Source: Bacillus thuringiensis (GTDB taxonomy: Bacteria; Bacillota; Bacilli; Bacillales; Bacillaceae_G). From it: a DNA stretch of 64,000 nucleotides. The notes under the pieces are model-generated. The model ran no database searches, had not been told where the DNA came from, and saw only the letters and a program-made list of their open reading frames with translations. Position 1 is the stretch's first letter. Each line of letters opens with the position of its first letter. Positions 55,552 through 63,998 of the stretch are shown here, piece after piece. The position numbers were made by a program, and so were the translations under genes. Location of the stretch: the NCBI RefSeq assembly GCF_001182785.1, contig NZ_CP012101.1, forward strand, positions 1-64,000, given 5' to 3'.

Positions 55552-55942
55552 AGGAGTAATATTCATCGGGATCAATGTTTTCAATCGTTTTAGTGATTCT
55601 AGTAGTTTCAGGTTCACAGTAGTGTTCATCAGTATCATTATTCTCTACTGTAAATGTACGAATAGTTGTATCAGGCCCTAAGAGATATTCATCTGCATCT
55701 AGGTTTTCCACAATTGCTGTTTTCATAGTTGTATCAGGGACCAAGTATATTTCGTCTGGATCTCCGTTCTCGATGGTTTCGATGGTTTCGGTAAGACTAG
55801 TTTTGTCAGGTCCTAAATTAATTTTTTTTACGTTTTTTTCTTTGTTAATAAACGAAATTTGAGTAATGTCATCATAAACTAAGTTAGTAATAGGTTGTAA
55901 AGTTTGTTCTTCAACATATTTAGCTATATAAGGTTTATACAT
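55550..55942 (-). CDS. Thuringinin-like graspetide (omega-ester RiPP) precursor peptide
   Basis: 130 residues. Leader ~1-44 (MYKPYIAKYVEEQTLQPITN onward), then four core segments each near PD-T-T and EN-x-D-x-DE. Cores 2-4 fit TxxTxxxExxDxD exactly: T72/T75/E79/D82/D84, T93/T96/E100/D103/D105 and T114/T117/E121/D124/D126, with 21-residue spacing. Core 1 is expanded by three residues (TSLTETIETIENGDPD). In graspetides an ATP-grasp ligase joins Thr hydroxyls to Glu/Asp side chains as ester rings. This motif is that described for thuringinin of B. thuringiensis. Start ATG 55942 overlaps the stop of the membrane gene (TAATG), and aaagggg upstream serves as ribosome-binding site. Confidence 0.85.
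   Translation of the reverse strand: MYKPYIAKYVEEQTLQPITNLVYDDITQISFINKEKNVKKINLGPDKTSLTETIETIENGDPDEIYLVPDTTMKTAIVENLDADEYLLGPDTTIRTFTVENNDTDEHYCEPETTRITKTIENIDPDEYYS
55556..55808 (-). repeat. 63-bp core repeats of the graspetide precursor
   Basis: Four imperfect units of 21 codons each encode PDTT-x-x-T-x-x-x-EN-x-D-x-DEYYL. DNA identity is moderate, so these are older than the 42-bp repeats at 4.8 kb. Inside unit 1 the 9-mer gatggtttc is duplicated in tandem at 55772-55789. Confidence 0.85.
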
Positions 55943-57027
55943 TATTTATTATCCCCTTTCAAAAGAATAATTTGTACTTCATTATTTTTGTTACTTTCTA
56001 ATTTTATAATATCAGTATCTTTAGAACTATAAGTATTAATTAGATTTAAGATACGTTGATAATTATCATTCATAGTAGATTTATTATAGACAATAATAAC
56101 TTTAGTAACATTATTTTTTAACAATTTATTTTCTATTTTTTCAAATACGTCTTTGTTAATATATATAAATTGTTTTGGATTACTAGATGTATCAAGAGTT
56201 AATATTTCAGAATGATTATCTTTACTTTTTTCTACAACACTATTTTTTACTGTAGATTTTTTAGTGTATTCAACTATATTAAAAGTCACTAAAAATAATA
56301 TACTGATACTAATTATAGTAAGCATATACTTTTCGATGTTTTTAATAATAGTAACCTGAACTGTACTTTCTTCATCTGAAACTAACCAATCATAGTACAA
56401 TCCTAGGGTTAGTGCCTTAGCAGGTGCCGATGAATTTCGAATAGAACTAAATGTTACTCTTGGTGCATTTTTAATTTTAATAAAACTACTTATAAAAAGT
56501 AATAGGTTAAAAGATGAATAGAGTAAAATAATTGTAAAAATAACTGTGTAATAATCTTTTAAATCATATAGTTTATTAAAAAAAGATGCATATAAGGGCA
56601 AGATAAGTGCAACTATGGCAATATATGCTAGATATTTATTAAAAGCTTTATTTTTGCGAGCCTCTATTTGTGATAGTTTATACTGAAGAGCATCTTTATG
56701 AATAACACAATCTTCATCTGAAAGAGTATTTACATGAATTTCATAATTATTATATTTTGTGTTTATGGCATTTATATTAGGTAAATTTTGAACCTCTTTT
56801 AACTTTAAAATTTTAATATAATTGAATGTTCGAGTATTATTATCTTTTATCGTGGTAAAAAAGTGAAAAATCCATTGACCGGTATTGAAACTAATAAAAG
56901 AAAACCTTAGCTTTGTACTACTTTCAGTAATTTCCCCAAATGTAGTATCATCTGTGAATCTCAATAAGGGGCTATAGGATAATAATTTAATTGAAAAATA
57001 TTTAAGCTTAGAAATTAAGGGATTCAT
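55942..57027 (-). CDS. Membrane protein of the graspetide operon
   Basis: 361 residues, unknown family. Residues 1-130 are soluble, strand-rich (RFSFISFNTGQWIFHFFTTI). Two membrane helices lie at ~135-185 (YLAYIAIVALILPLYASFF, YTVIFTIILLYSSFNLLLFI) and a third at ~240-258 (MLTIISISILFLVTFNIVEY). The C-terminal ~100 residues (FIYINKDVFEKIENKLLKNN, VTKVIIVYNKSTMNDNYQRI) form an alpha/beta domain without a protease or transporter motif I can see. ATG 57027 overlaps the ligase stop (TAATG) and its own stop overlaps the precursor start, so the three genes are translationally coupled. Export, anchoring or immunity are possible roles. Confidence 0.8.
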   Translation of the reverse strand: MNPLISKLKYFSIKLLSYSPLLRFTDDTTFGEITESSTKLRFSFISFNTGQWIFHFFTTIKDNNTRTFNYIKILKLKEVQNLPNINAINTKYNNYEIHVNTLSDEDCVIHKDALQYKLSQIEARKNKAFNKYLAYIAIVALILPLYASFFNKLYDLKDYYTVIFTIILLYSSFNLLLFISSFIKIKNAPRVTFSSIRNSSAPAKALTLGLYYDWLVSDEESTVQVTIIKNIEKYMLTIISISILFLVTFNIVEYTKKSTVKNSVVEKSKDNHSEILTLDTSSNPKQFIYINKDVFEKIENKLLKNNVTKVIIVYNKSTMNDNYQRILNLINTYSSKDTDIIKLESNKNNEVQIILLKGDNK

Positions 57028-58208
57028 TAGACAGGTTCCCCTAACAAATAATTTATAATTTTATTCGATATATCGAATTCCAATATATCCTCTAGCCAAA
57101 GCCATTGACCATTGGCATTTAATTCAAGAAAAATACAGTCTCCATTTCGTATAATAAAATCGAAAGCTGCAAATTTTATTTCTAACTTTCCCATCATTTC
57201 TAAACACATTTTTGCGATTTTATCTGGTATATCGATTGGTTTATATTCTAATAAGGCATCATTTTTTCGCCAGTCAACTTGATTAGTTGATTTAATGTTT
57301 GCCCCAAATAATTTATTTCCAACTATAGTTAATCTTATTTCTGTATCTTTTGGTATATAATCTTGAAAATATGCTGGTGACAATTCTAAACCTTGAATAT
57401 TTTCATTTGCTTCTACTAAGTTTGTTTGAATGATGCCGATTTTATTTTTTTCAATTATCCTTCCAGCAGATAAGGGTTTAACAATAGATGTATTATTTTC
57501 CTTACAAAAGGAGGTTGCTGCTTGATTTGAATTTGTAATCAAGGATTGAGGTAGTGTAAATCCAATTTCTTCTGCTAATTTCATTTGAACTATTTTATTA
57601 TCTGCTTTACGTAATACTGAAGGTCTAGTCAAAGCGAAATTACCAGCTGTTTCTGCGATTCCTTCTACAATACTCAGCATTTCACGCTGCATTAGAGTCC
57701 AATACTTGCTTTCGTAGCTATCTAAATTAGGTAGAGTTATTTTTCTGTAATACAATGAATGAATTTCTTTAATATTTATAATTAGGTTGCTTTTTCTATT
57801 TCTAATCGAGGTGCCCCTATTTGTAATATTTATATCATAGTCAAAAAATCTATCTGTATTTAATCTGAAAATTGGATTCATAACAATATCCCCTTTGTTA
57901 TTTTTTAATGTAACAATAACTTTAGACTTTATTAGCCCTCTTTTTACTTTAATTCCCTCTACATCTTCAATATCAATTATTATCTTTTTGCCATTAAACT
58001 TACCAGTTAACGGATTCAATTCAAGCATCATTATCCTCTTATTAGTAAAGCAAATCACTTGGTGTTGATTTTCTAAAAATGCACCAGGACCAAATTTAAT
58101 ATATTCTGATGTTGCCGCCATTTTCATAGTGTAAAAATAATAAAAATACGATTCATCTTCATATGCTACCTCATTAAATAGTTCATCTAATACATTATTG
58201 TTTAACAT
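57027..58208 (-). CDS. Graspetide ATP-grasp ester/amide ligase with an N-terminal PH-like domain
   Basis: 393 residues. The ATP-grasp part has LYYRKITLP (~152-160), RPSVLRKADNKIVQMKLAEE (196-215), SIVKPLSAG (K244), YFQDYIPKDTEIRLTIVG (E290, R292) and FAAFDFIIRNGDCIFLELNA (D350, E362, N364), followed by NGQWLWLE. These are MvdC/MvdD-type macrocyclase signatures. Residues ~25-110 resemble a bacterial PH-like domain (ENQHQVICFTNKRIMMLELN). The pre-ATP-grasp start is missing: PIFRLNTDRFF appears at 112. An internal ATG at 57881 behind aaaggggatattgtt could start a 284-residue form. ATG 58208 follows gggggaat. First gene of the operon. Confidence 0.85.
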   Translation of the reverse strand: MLNNNVLDELFNEVAYEDESYFYYFYTMKMAATSEYIKFGPGAFLENQHQVICFTNKRIMMLELNPLTGKFNGKKIIIDIEDVEGIKVKRGLIKSKVIVTLKNNKGDIVMNPIFRLNTDRFFDYDINITNRGTSIRNRKSNLIINIKEIHSLYYRKITLPNLDSYESKYWTLMQREMLSIVEGIAETAGNFALTRPSVLRKADNKIVQMKLAEEIGFTLPQSLITNSNQAATSFCKENNTSIVKPLSAGRIIEKNKIGIIQTNLVEANENIQGLELSPAYFQDYIPKDTEIRLTIVGNKLFGANIKSTNQVDWRKNDALLEYKPIDIPDKIAKMCLEMMGKLEIKFAAFDFIIRNGDCIFLELNANGQWLWLEDILEFDISNKIINYLLGEPV

Positions 58209-58307
58209 TTTTTATTCCCCCGATATGCTAATAATCCATTACCATTTCCCCTTTTTCTTCCTATCCGCATTTTGATTTTACCATAAATTAGAATTAGGTT
58301 AGAATTT

Positions 58308-59167
58308 GGTTCTGGTGCAAAAAAGCTAAACGGTTTGAAAATGTTCTTTCAAACTTGGCCATACTGGTACTACTACTTAAAAAGAGGTGTGATCAGTATG
58401 GAAAAAGAAAATATATTCAAATGGAAACATTATCAGCCTGATATCATTGTATTAGCGGTACGTTGGTACCTACGGGACAACCTCAGTCTTCGTGATTTAG
58501 TGGAAATGTTCGAAGAAAGAGGATTATCCTTGGTCCATACAACGATTATGCGATGGGTTCATCAATATGGACCTGAATTAAATGAGCGTATTCGAAAACA
58601 TTTGAAACGAACAAATGATTCCTGGAGAGTAGATGAAACATATATCAAAATCAAAGGTGAAAACATGTACTTATACCGTGCTGTTGATTCCAAGGGAGGC
58701 ACGCTTAATTTTTATTTGAGTAATAAACGAGATGCGCAGGCTACCAAGCGTTTTCTAAAGAAAACATTGGCTTCTTATCATGTCACAAAACCTCGTGTAA
58801 TAACTGTGGATGGTGATAAAGCCTATCCCGTTGCGATACGGGAATTAAAAAATGAAAAAAGCATACCACATGGTATGCCACTTCGAGTGAAAAAATATTT
58901 AAATAATATGATTGAGCAAGACCATCGGTTTATCAAAAAACGAATCTGGAACATGCTTGGATTAAAATCATTACGAACCGCTACAAAAATGATTGCTGGA
59001 ATAGAGGCCATGCATATGGTCAAAAAAGGACAACTCAAATTAAGGGAGCAGTCTGTCAAAAATCAGAATATATTTATCCAGCACTTGTTTGGATTGAACG
59101 TATAAGAGCTGATTCCGTTAGGAAGCCATGTCTTATGTAATCTCTGTTCATTCTTTGCACTAGAACC
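58308..59167 (+). mobile_element. IS6-family element, lineage B (860 bp)
   Basis: Ends GGTTCTGGTGCAAAAAAGCT at 58308 and ttctttgcactagaacc to 59167. Nearly identical to 3072-3931. Sits 100 bp upstream of the graspetide operon, pointing away. Confidence 0.9.
58398..59105 (+). CDS. IS6-family transposase, lineage B
   Basis: 235 residues from ATG 58398. Full-length and intact: WRVDETYIKIKGENMYLYRA, TVDGDKAYPVAIRELK, NNMIEQDHRFIKKRIWNMLG. Differs from 3134-3841 in a few residues (for example R-D instead of R-Y in the first third). Probably active. Confidence 0.93.
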   Translation: MEKENIFKWKHYQPDIIVLAVRWYLRDNLSLRDLVEMFEERGLSLVHTTIMRWVHQYGPELNERIRKHLKRTNDSWRVDETYIKIKGENMYLYRAVDSKGGTLNFYLSNKRDAQATKRFLKKTLASYHVTKPRVITVDGDKAYPVAIRELKNEKSIPHGMPLRVKKYLNNMIEQDHRFIKKRIWNMLGLKSLRTATKMIAGIEAMHMVKKGQLKLREQSVKNQNIFIQHLFGLNV

Positions 59168-59278
59168 CTTTTTAGCCACTTCATTGTGTATTGCTGTAAT
59201 AATTGATTATCTGTCAGCTTTTCTTTTTGATCGGATAACTTGTTCTTTGAAAAAGTTTTCACCAGACCCCATAAAAGT

Positions 59279-61687
59279 TTAGCCTTTCTTTATACCTATA
59301 ACTTGAACATCATCAAATAATACATTAGATGTTCCATTTGAAGTTAGAATCCCAACATGGGTGTTTGCTAAATCATTGTTTGTAATAAATTCTAGTTTTA
59401 TTTCTTGATAATCAGTCTTCCCTTTAAGCTCGACTGTTTTTGTTATTCGTTCATGCTTTAAGTTGTCTGTGAATATTGTTACCTTTTGTTTCTCATTTTC
59501 ATTATTGGAATCTAATTTCACTTTCATACTCAAAGTATATTTAGAGTATGGCAGTAATTGGTCTTGAATATAAGTCCAAGTATCTCCACTTTTATCAATC
59601 ATACCTGCTTTACCCATGAAACCTCCATTCACAATACCACCTATATTAATCCAATTTAACCTTTTGTTATCAAAATCATCTTGTGCTATCACTTCATTCT
59701 TCCCGAGCGGTTCTAACTCAATTCTATCAATTGCAAATTTTCCTTGTGTATTTTCTAGCTTTATTTCATTCTGTCCTTGGTTTAATTTAATGATAGGTCC
59801 TTCTATAACTTTATAATAACCGTATTCCCCCTTGACTGTATCTTTAGCATCTACTGTCTTTGAAATATTTGTGTCACCTATTTTTTCAAAATTGGTTCCT
59901 GATTTTTTGGAGAGACTGATTTTACTATTCTCGTTAGCAGCAACCCTGTATCTAATTTTGTATTCCTGCGTTTTATAAGAATTTACTTTATAAGTTAAGT
60001 AAGAATTAGTGTTATCTGTTTTCATAGCTTTTTGCTGTGCATTAATAGGCTCCATTTGAGGTTTGAAGTTACTCTTTTCCTGATACATCTCAGCTGGGAT
60101 TGAACTTAGCATATTCCCCATCAAATCGTGCTTAGAGTCCAGATTTCTGTCGACAAATCCAAAGACCACTGCATCAATACCATCAAGTCCAGGTGTTGTA
60201 CTTTTCCCAAATGCTTGAATATCAGAAATTTTTTGATTAGGAAACTCGAAAGTGCGCTTCTTCAATCTAGGATCGTCTTGACCAAATTGTGGGATAGCGC
60301 TTCCATTTTCATGTGTTAATTGGAAGTAGAAAGGTGTACGTTGATCGCCTATATTAACTTTCGTAAGTGGATTATTGTAATCAGCTGTAATTTTTCTCAA
60401 TACTCCTCCACTCGTATTTCCAATCCAGCCAGTATTATAAGTGGTGCCACTATTTCTGTCGAACCACGGTGCAAGAGCGTCAATTCGGGCGTAAGATCTT
60501 ATCTCGGCAGCTACTAGCTCGCCTTTATATTCCTGTGATGTTAAGCGATTATTAATGTCCTTCCATGTTTGGGTGCTTGGTGTTACTGTTCCACTAATAG
60601 AAGAATAAATTTGTCTAGAATTCTTTTGCATTGCCCCTGTAGAATAAGTGCTAGGATCCGTTGATGGGAATAATGCTACAAAATCTAAAACACTTAATGT
60701 ATATTCCCTTATATATTCATTGATATAATTCCATCTATGTGTATTCGTGTAAGCTTCCCCTGGTCCCGGCTTAGCTGGAATGCCATAACCATCTTCAGGG
60801 CCATTAATTTTATCTGCTTCATTAATTCTTTTTTGCAACCCATCATTATATACCTTCATGGCATAATCAGTGTATGCTTTAATTAATTCTTTCTGTTGCT
60901 CCTTGTAGCCCTGCAATTGATTTTTATCAATTCCCCACTCATCACCAAATTGAATAATGTCTCTCAGTAGTAGAAGATGAACATTAGCAGCTTGTACAAA
61001 AATTGGAGCTGTTATCTGTTGGTATATAGAATCTGTTTCCTTTTCAGGTGTCTGAATAATCGTAATAAATTTCTTTAAATCTCGATCTGCTGCTCGAACA
61101 GCCTCTATTACAGGCGTTCCAGGTTCTTCAATCCTTGACATTTTTTTACTGTCGTTGTATATTTTTAAAACCCTCTGATATTCTTGTAACATTGCCATGG
61201 AACCCTTATATTCGGCACCCATAAGATATTGATGATAATCATTTATCTTACTATCTATTCTTTCATCAACGTATTTTTCAATCTGTAACCAGATATCGTT
61301 TTGAACGCTAGTCCCTGGAATAAATACATCCCAAATACTCGCTAATAGACTACCTGGTGGTGGTAATAAAGATAGTCCTGTTGTCATCATGCCTTTCAAA
61401 AAAGCTATAGTTCCTGATCCAGCATCCCCTTTATTATGAATATGTGTCAATAGAGGTTTCCATATATTACCATTGAATGCATCGAGAAACTGCCCTGTGC
61501 TTACACCTTGATAAGGGTTATAGATCCAAGCACGTGAATCTATCTGAGGATTTGTTTCTATGCTACCTCTGTTAATTGGTTCTTGCTCAGTTTCGGCCAA
61601 CGCTGTTGAGGTAATAGGGATATATGTTCCAGTAAGGATCCCTACAGCTAATGTCATAGACAATATTTTTTTTGGTTTTTTATCCAT
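59279..61687 (-). CDS. Cry-like toxin D with a secretion signal and an extra C-terminal domain
   Basis: 802 residues, ATG 61687 after aaaaggag. A signal peptide is clear (MDKKPKKILSMTLAVGILTG, ending ALA). Delta-endotoxin helices lie at ~75-350 (ANVHLLLLRDIIQFGDEWG, YIREYTLSVLDFVALFPSTD). The mid part is closer to Cry2-type toxins (RSYARIDALAPWFDRNSG, QLTHENGSAIPQFGQDDPRL). Domain III-like strands follow (EYKIRYRVAANENSKISLSK, KFAIDRIELEPL). Residues ~680-802 add a carbohydrate-binding-like module (DDFDNKRLNWINIGG, SKYTLSMKVKLDSNN). Secretion rather than crystal formation is suggested, and no ORF2 follows. Confidence 0.85.
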   Translation of the reverse strand: MDKKPKKILSMTLAVGILTGTYIPITSTALAETEQEPINRGSIETNPQIDSRAWIYNPYQGVSTGQFLDAFNGNIWKPLLTHIHNKGDAGSGTIAFLKGMMTTGLSLLPPPGSLLASIWDVFIPGTSVQNDIWLQIEKYVDERIDSKINDYHQYLMGAEYKGSMAMLQEYQRVLKIYNDSKKMSRIEEPGTPVIEAVRAADRDLKKFITIIQTPEKETDSIYQQITAPIFVQAANVHLLLLRDIIQFGDEWGIDKNQLQGYKEQQKELIKAYTDYAMKVYNDGLQKRINEADKINGPEDGYGIPAKPGPGEAYTNTHRWNYINEYIREYTLSVLDFVALFPSTDPSTYSTGAMQKNSRQIYSSISGTVTPSTQTWKDINNRLTSQEYKGELVAAEIRSYARIDALAPWFDRNSGTTYNTGWIGNTSGGVLRKITADYNNPLTKVNIGDQRTPFYFQLTHENGSAIPQFGQDDPRLKKRTFEFPNQKISDIQAFGKSTTPGLDGIDAVVFGFVDRNLDSKHDLMGNMLSSIPAEMYQEKSNFKPQMEPINAQQKAMKTDNTNSYLTYKVNSYKTQEYKIRYRVAANENSKISLSKKSGTNFEKIGDTNISKTVDAKDTVKGEYGYYKVIEGPIIKLNQGQNEIKLENTQGKFAIDRIELEPLGKNEVIAQDDFDNKRLNWINIGGIVNGGFMGKAGMIDKSGDTWTYIQDQLLPYSKYTLSMKVKLDSNNENEKQKVTIFTDNLKHERITKTVELKGKTDYQEIKLEFITNNDLANTHVGILTSNGTSNVLFDDVQVIGIKKG

Positions 61688-61689
61688 AA

Positions 61690-61994
61690 AAGCACTCCTT
61701 TTAAATCTATTTTCAGGTTAGAAAAAAATCCAAAGCGCATATTAAATTCTGTAAAATCGGACTATCTATAAAACCTAACCTTCACTTTTATTATAAAACA
61801 TGACACAATATTTAGTTAATTTATAATGAAAGTTATTTTTCAACTTTTATTATGTTTAAATAAATGTATATTGCGTTAGAAATTTAGTCTTAAACATATT
61901 AAAAATATGATAAATATATATAATTTATTAAAAATCATGAGTATAATCGATTGAAATTTCTTTTAATAGACATATTTACAGATTTATGTTTTTT
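61690..61994. other. AT-rich upstream region of toxin D
   Basis: No ORF or clear hairpin. Should hold the promoter of the toxin on the minus strand. Confidence 0.4.
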
Positions 61995-62313
61995 AGATTC
62001 TATCAATGAGATTTTCGCCCGTTTTTCTGTAGGAGGTGGAATAGGCGGATTAGAATCTTTGTTAGTTCTTGGGTGTTTTGCTGTATAGCTTGATACAAAA
62101 TGTATAAATGATCTTGAATCATTTCAATCGCTTTATATTCACTTAATTCTTTTTGTTTCTTTTGTAAAATGAGCTGTCGCATTTTAAACATGCTAGAGGA
62201 CCATAGAAAAATGGTGATTAGTTTTCCATATACTTGGCACTCTAATCGTTCCTGTTTGACATCCCGACATTTCTCGATTTCAAAAAGGGACTTCCACGTC
62301 TTAAATAAAATTT
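61995..62313 (-). mobile_element. IS231 3' fragment adjoining the group II intron
   Basis: The minus strand reads the transposase C-terminal region: [40 protein letters not shown] and [20 protein letters not shown], to KNGRKSH. The segment starts (at 62313) exactly where the intron ends, at the point of the transposase that is the 5' junction in copy 3. It gives the 3' exon missing there. Confidence 0.85.
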
Positions 62314-63289
62314 GTCAGGTAAAGGACTGGCGCGGTATCAGTTATGGCCCATTTCCAGCCCCTCCCTATAAGAACTGCTCGTGAGGTTTTCCCCCCCCAC
62401 AAACTTCATCAAAAGGGTTATAAGACCTATCAAATGGCAAATACTTTTATCAATATCTTCCTGAGCTTTCAAGAGAATGGACTTTCCAATCCCAATAGAG
62501 CCCTAGTACACCATAGAGATATTCATTACTCCATCTCTGCCATCCAATACTACGCTTTTGGCGCCGTTTCCTTCTCGTCAATAACGTACGGACTTTCATC
62601 TCTGTATAATCCCGCACTTGACTAAAGGATCGACTTGAATTCCCAACCCGGAAATAATTCACCCACCCAGTCAGTACTGTATTGATTTGTTTTACTAAAT
62701 CCTGTGCAGGTTTGGCGCCTGCATTTCTGATTAATTCTCGAATTTTCGCTTTCACTTTCGTACAGGCTGTCTTCTTCGGGGTAATAGGAACAAAGTGTCT
62801 GCTCTTATTTCGATTCAGTATTTGCCTCAAATCAAACCCTAAAAACCCGAAGGGTTCTCCTTTTAAGACATTAACCATCCGAGTTTTCTCCAGATTCAGT
62901 TTAACTCCCAAAGGCTTTAATTGTTCCCACAGTCGTCGCAATGCCAATTCAACCCATCCTCGTTTACTAGAATGTCCGCTTACGGTGATAACTATATCAT
63001 CAGCAAAACGGTGATAGTTTACAGCCTCGTAATGGTTTTCTTCTGTCTTACGTCGAATGGCATCAAATGTCCAATCTACTTCATTGAGGTAGATGTTTGC
63101 GGCTAGGGGAGAAAATAGCCCCCCTTGCAGGACACCGATTTTTCCTGTCACCTTGATAACCTGTTTTACGAGATGCATAACTTGCGAATCTTGGACATGT
63201 TTTGCGATTTTCTCCAAAAGTATGTGGTGTCGAATTGTATCAAAGCAGCGTGACAAGTCAACATGGATTACTACAGTCATCCGGCGCAA
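62314..63289 (-). mobile_element. Group II intron, 3' part (copy 2)
   Basis: Contains the reverse transcriptase C-terminal two thirds, about 130 nt of non-coding RNA (62314-62449) and the intron 3' end (ttacctgac) joined to IS231 aaattttatttaag at 62313. The 5' part is cut at 63290 by an IS240 end. I could not identify domain V with confidence. Confidence 0.78.
62450..63289 (-). pseudogene. Group II intron reverse transcriptase/maturase, N-terminally truncated
   Basis: 279 codons. RT-3 VIHVDLSRCFDTIRHHILLE, RT-4 GVLQGGLFSPLAANIYLNEV (two Pro changed to Leu compared with GVPQGGP in copy 1), catalytic YHRFADDIVITVSG, thumb/maturase region KIRELIRNAGAKPAQDLVKQ, GWVNYFRVGNSSRSFSQVRD, ending WDWKVHSLESSGRY. 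No HNH endonuclease domain. Truncated by the IS240 end, so inactive. Confidence 0.88.
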
Positions 63290-63306
63290 GGTTCTGTTGC
63301 AAAGTT
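63290..63306 (+). repeat. IS240 terminal repeat
   Basis: ggttctgttgcaaagtt. No transposase follows; the next 150 bp match the region upstream of cry C instead. Confidence 0.8.
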
Positions 63307-63334
63307 AAAGAAATATAAAAAGAGGACGACAGAT

Positions 63335-63450
63335 TCTTAAAACAGCCTAACAATTAAAGATGCATTCAATTAGAAGGATCCGCTATTTATAGCGAATCCT
63401 TTTGTTTTTGTGCAAATAATGACGAATTAAATGTTTGTTTAAAAATTACG
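63335..63450 (+). repeat. Direct repeat of the region at 46280-46390, with terminator hairpin
   Basis: Both copies contain caattaaaggtgcattt-like sequence, the hairpin aaggatccgctatttatagc (63374-63401) and tgtgcaaataatgacgaat, then aaaaatta. In the cry C copy an IS6 end follows at once; here it does not. It looks like a remnant of a cry 5' cassette border. Confidence 0.7.
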
Positions 63451-63624
63451 GCATGGATGTATCCTGTTTGGCATTTATAATAATAACCCCGACCTATCAA
63501 GGGAATCCCCTTAACAGGTATCACGTCTTCGCCAAATTTTGTAGAACACGGCGATGGATGATAAGGTGCTAAATATGGTTCTTATATAAATTAGGAAGAA
63601 ACTCAATCTTATCCTTTCTCAACA

Positions 63625-63998
63625 TCATTCATTTTTCGCCATATGGTTTGTTTTTTCGTGCGCTTCGTACCCTTTTACTAGTTTATAAAAAGAAGAACGC
63701 TTTATATCATATTTTCTCATCGCTCCGACCTCTGTAATCTTTCCAGATTGCCATTCATCATATACCTCAATGAATTGCTTCGTAATTTGTGCCGGTAGTC
63801 TTCCTAAATGCTTTTCTTGTTTCTTTGCTAATGTAATCCCTTCTGCTTGTCGTTGTTTGATATCACTCCATTCTTTTTCTGCAAAGGCAAAAAAATGGTA
63901 AGGGGTCCTTTTTGTACAGCCTGCTGAATGACATCATTTGTACTTTCATCATTATAATTCACATTAATAAATGCTTCCTTAATAAATTATAAGTTAAT
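63625..63998 (-). pseudogene. Serine resolvase/recombinase C-terminal part, frameshifted
   Basis: Reads SDIKQRQAEGITLAKKQEKH, LGRLPAQITKQFIEVYDEWQ and MRKYDIKRSSFYKLVKGYEA, the linker helix and helix-turn-helix of Tn3-type resolvases, ending at 63625. Upstream, NVNYNDESTNDVIQQAVQKG lies in another frame; the break is at the A7 run near 63890. The N-terminal catalytic domain is outside the window or lost. 63451-63624 has no other feature. Confidence 0.75.

Noticed and set aside
59074..59262. Minus-strand open frame entering the IS6 element
   Set aside because: It runs through the IS terminal repeat and is antisense to the transposase C-terminus.
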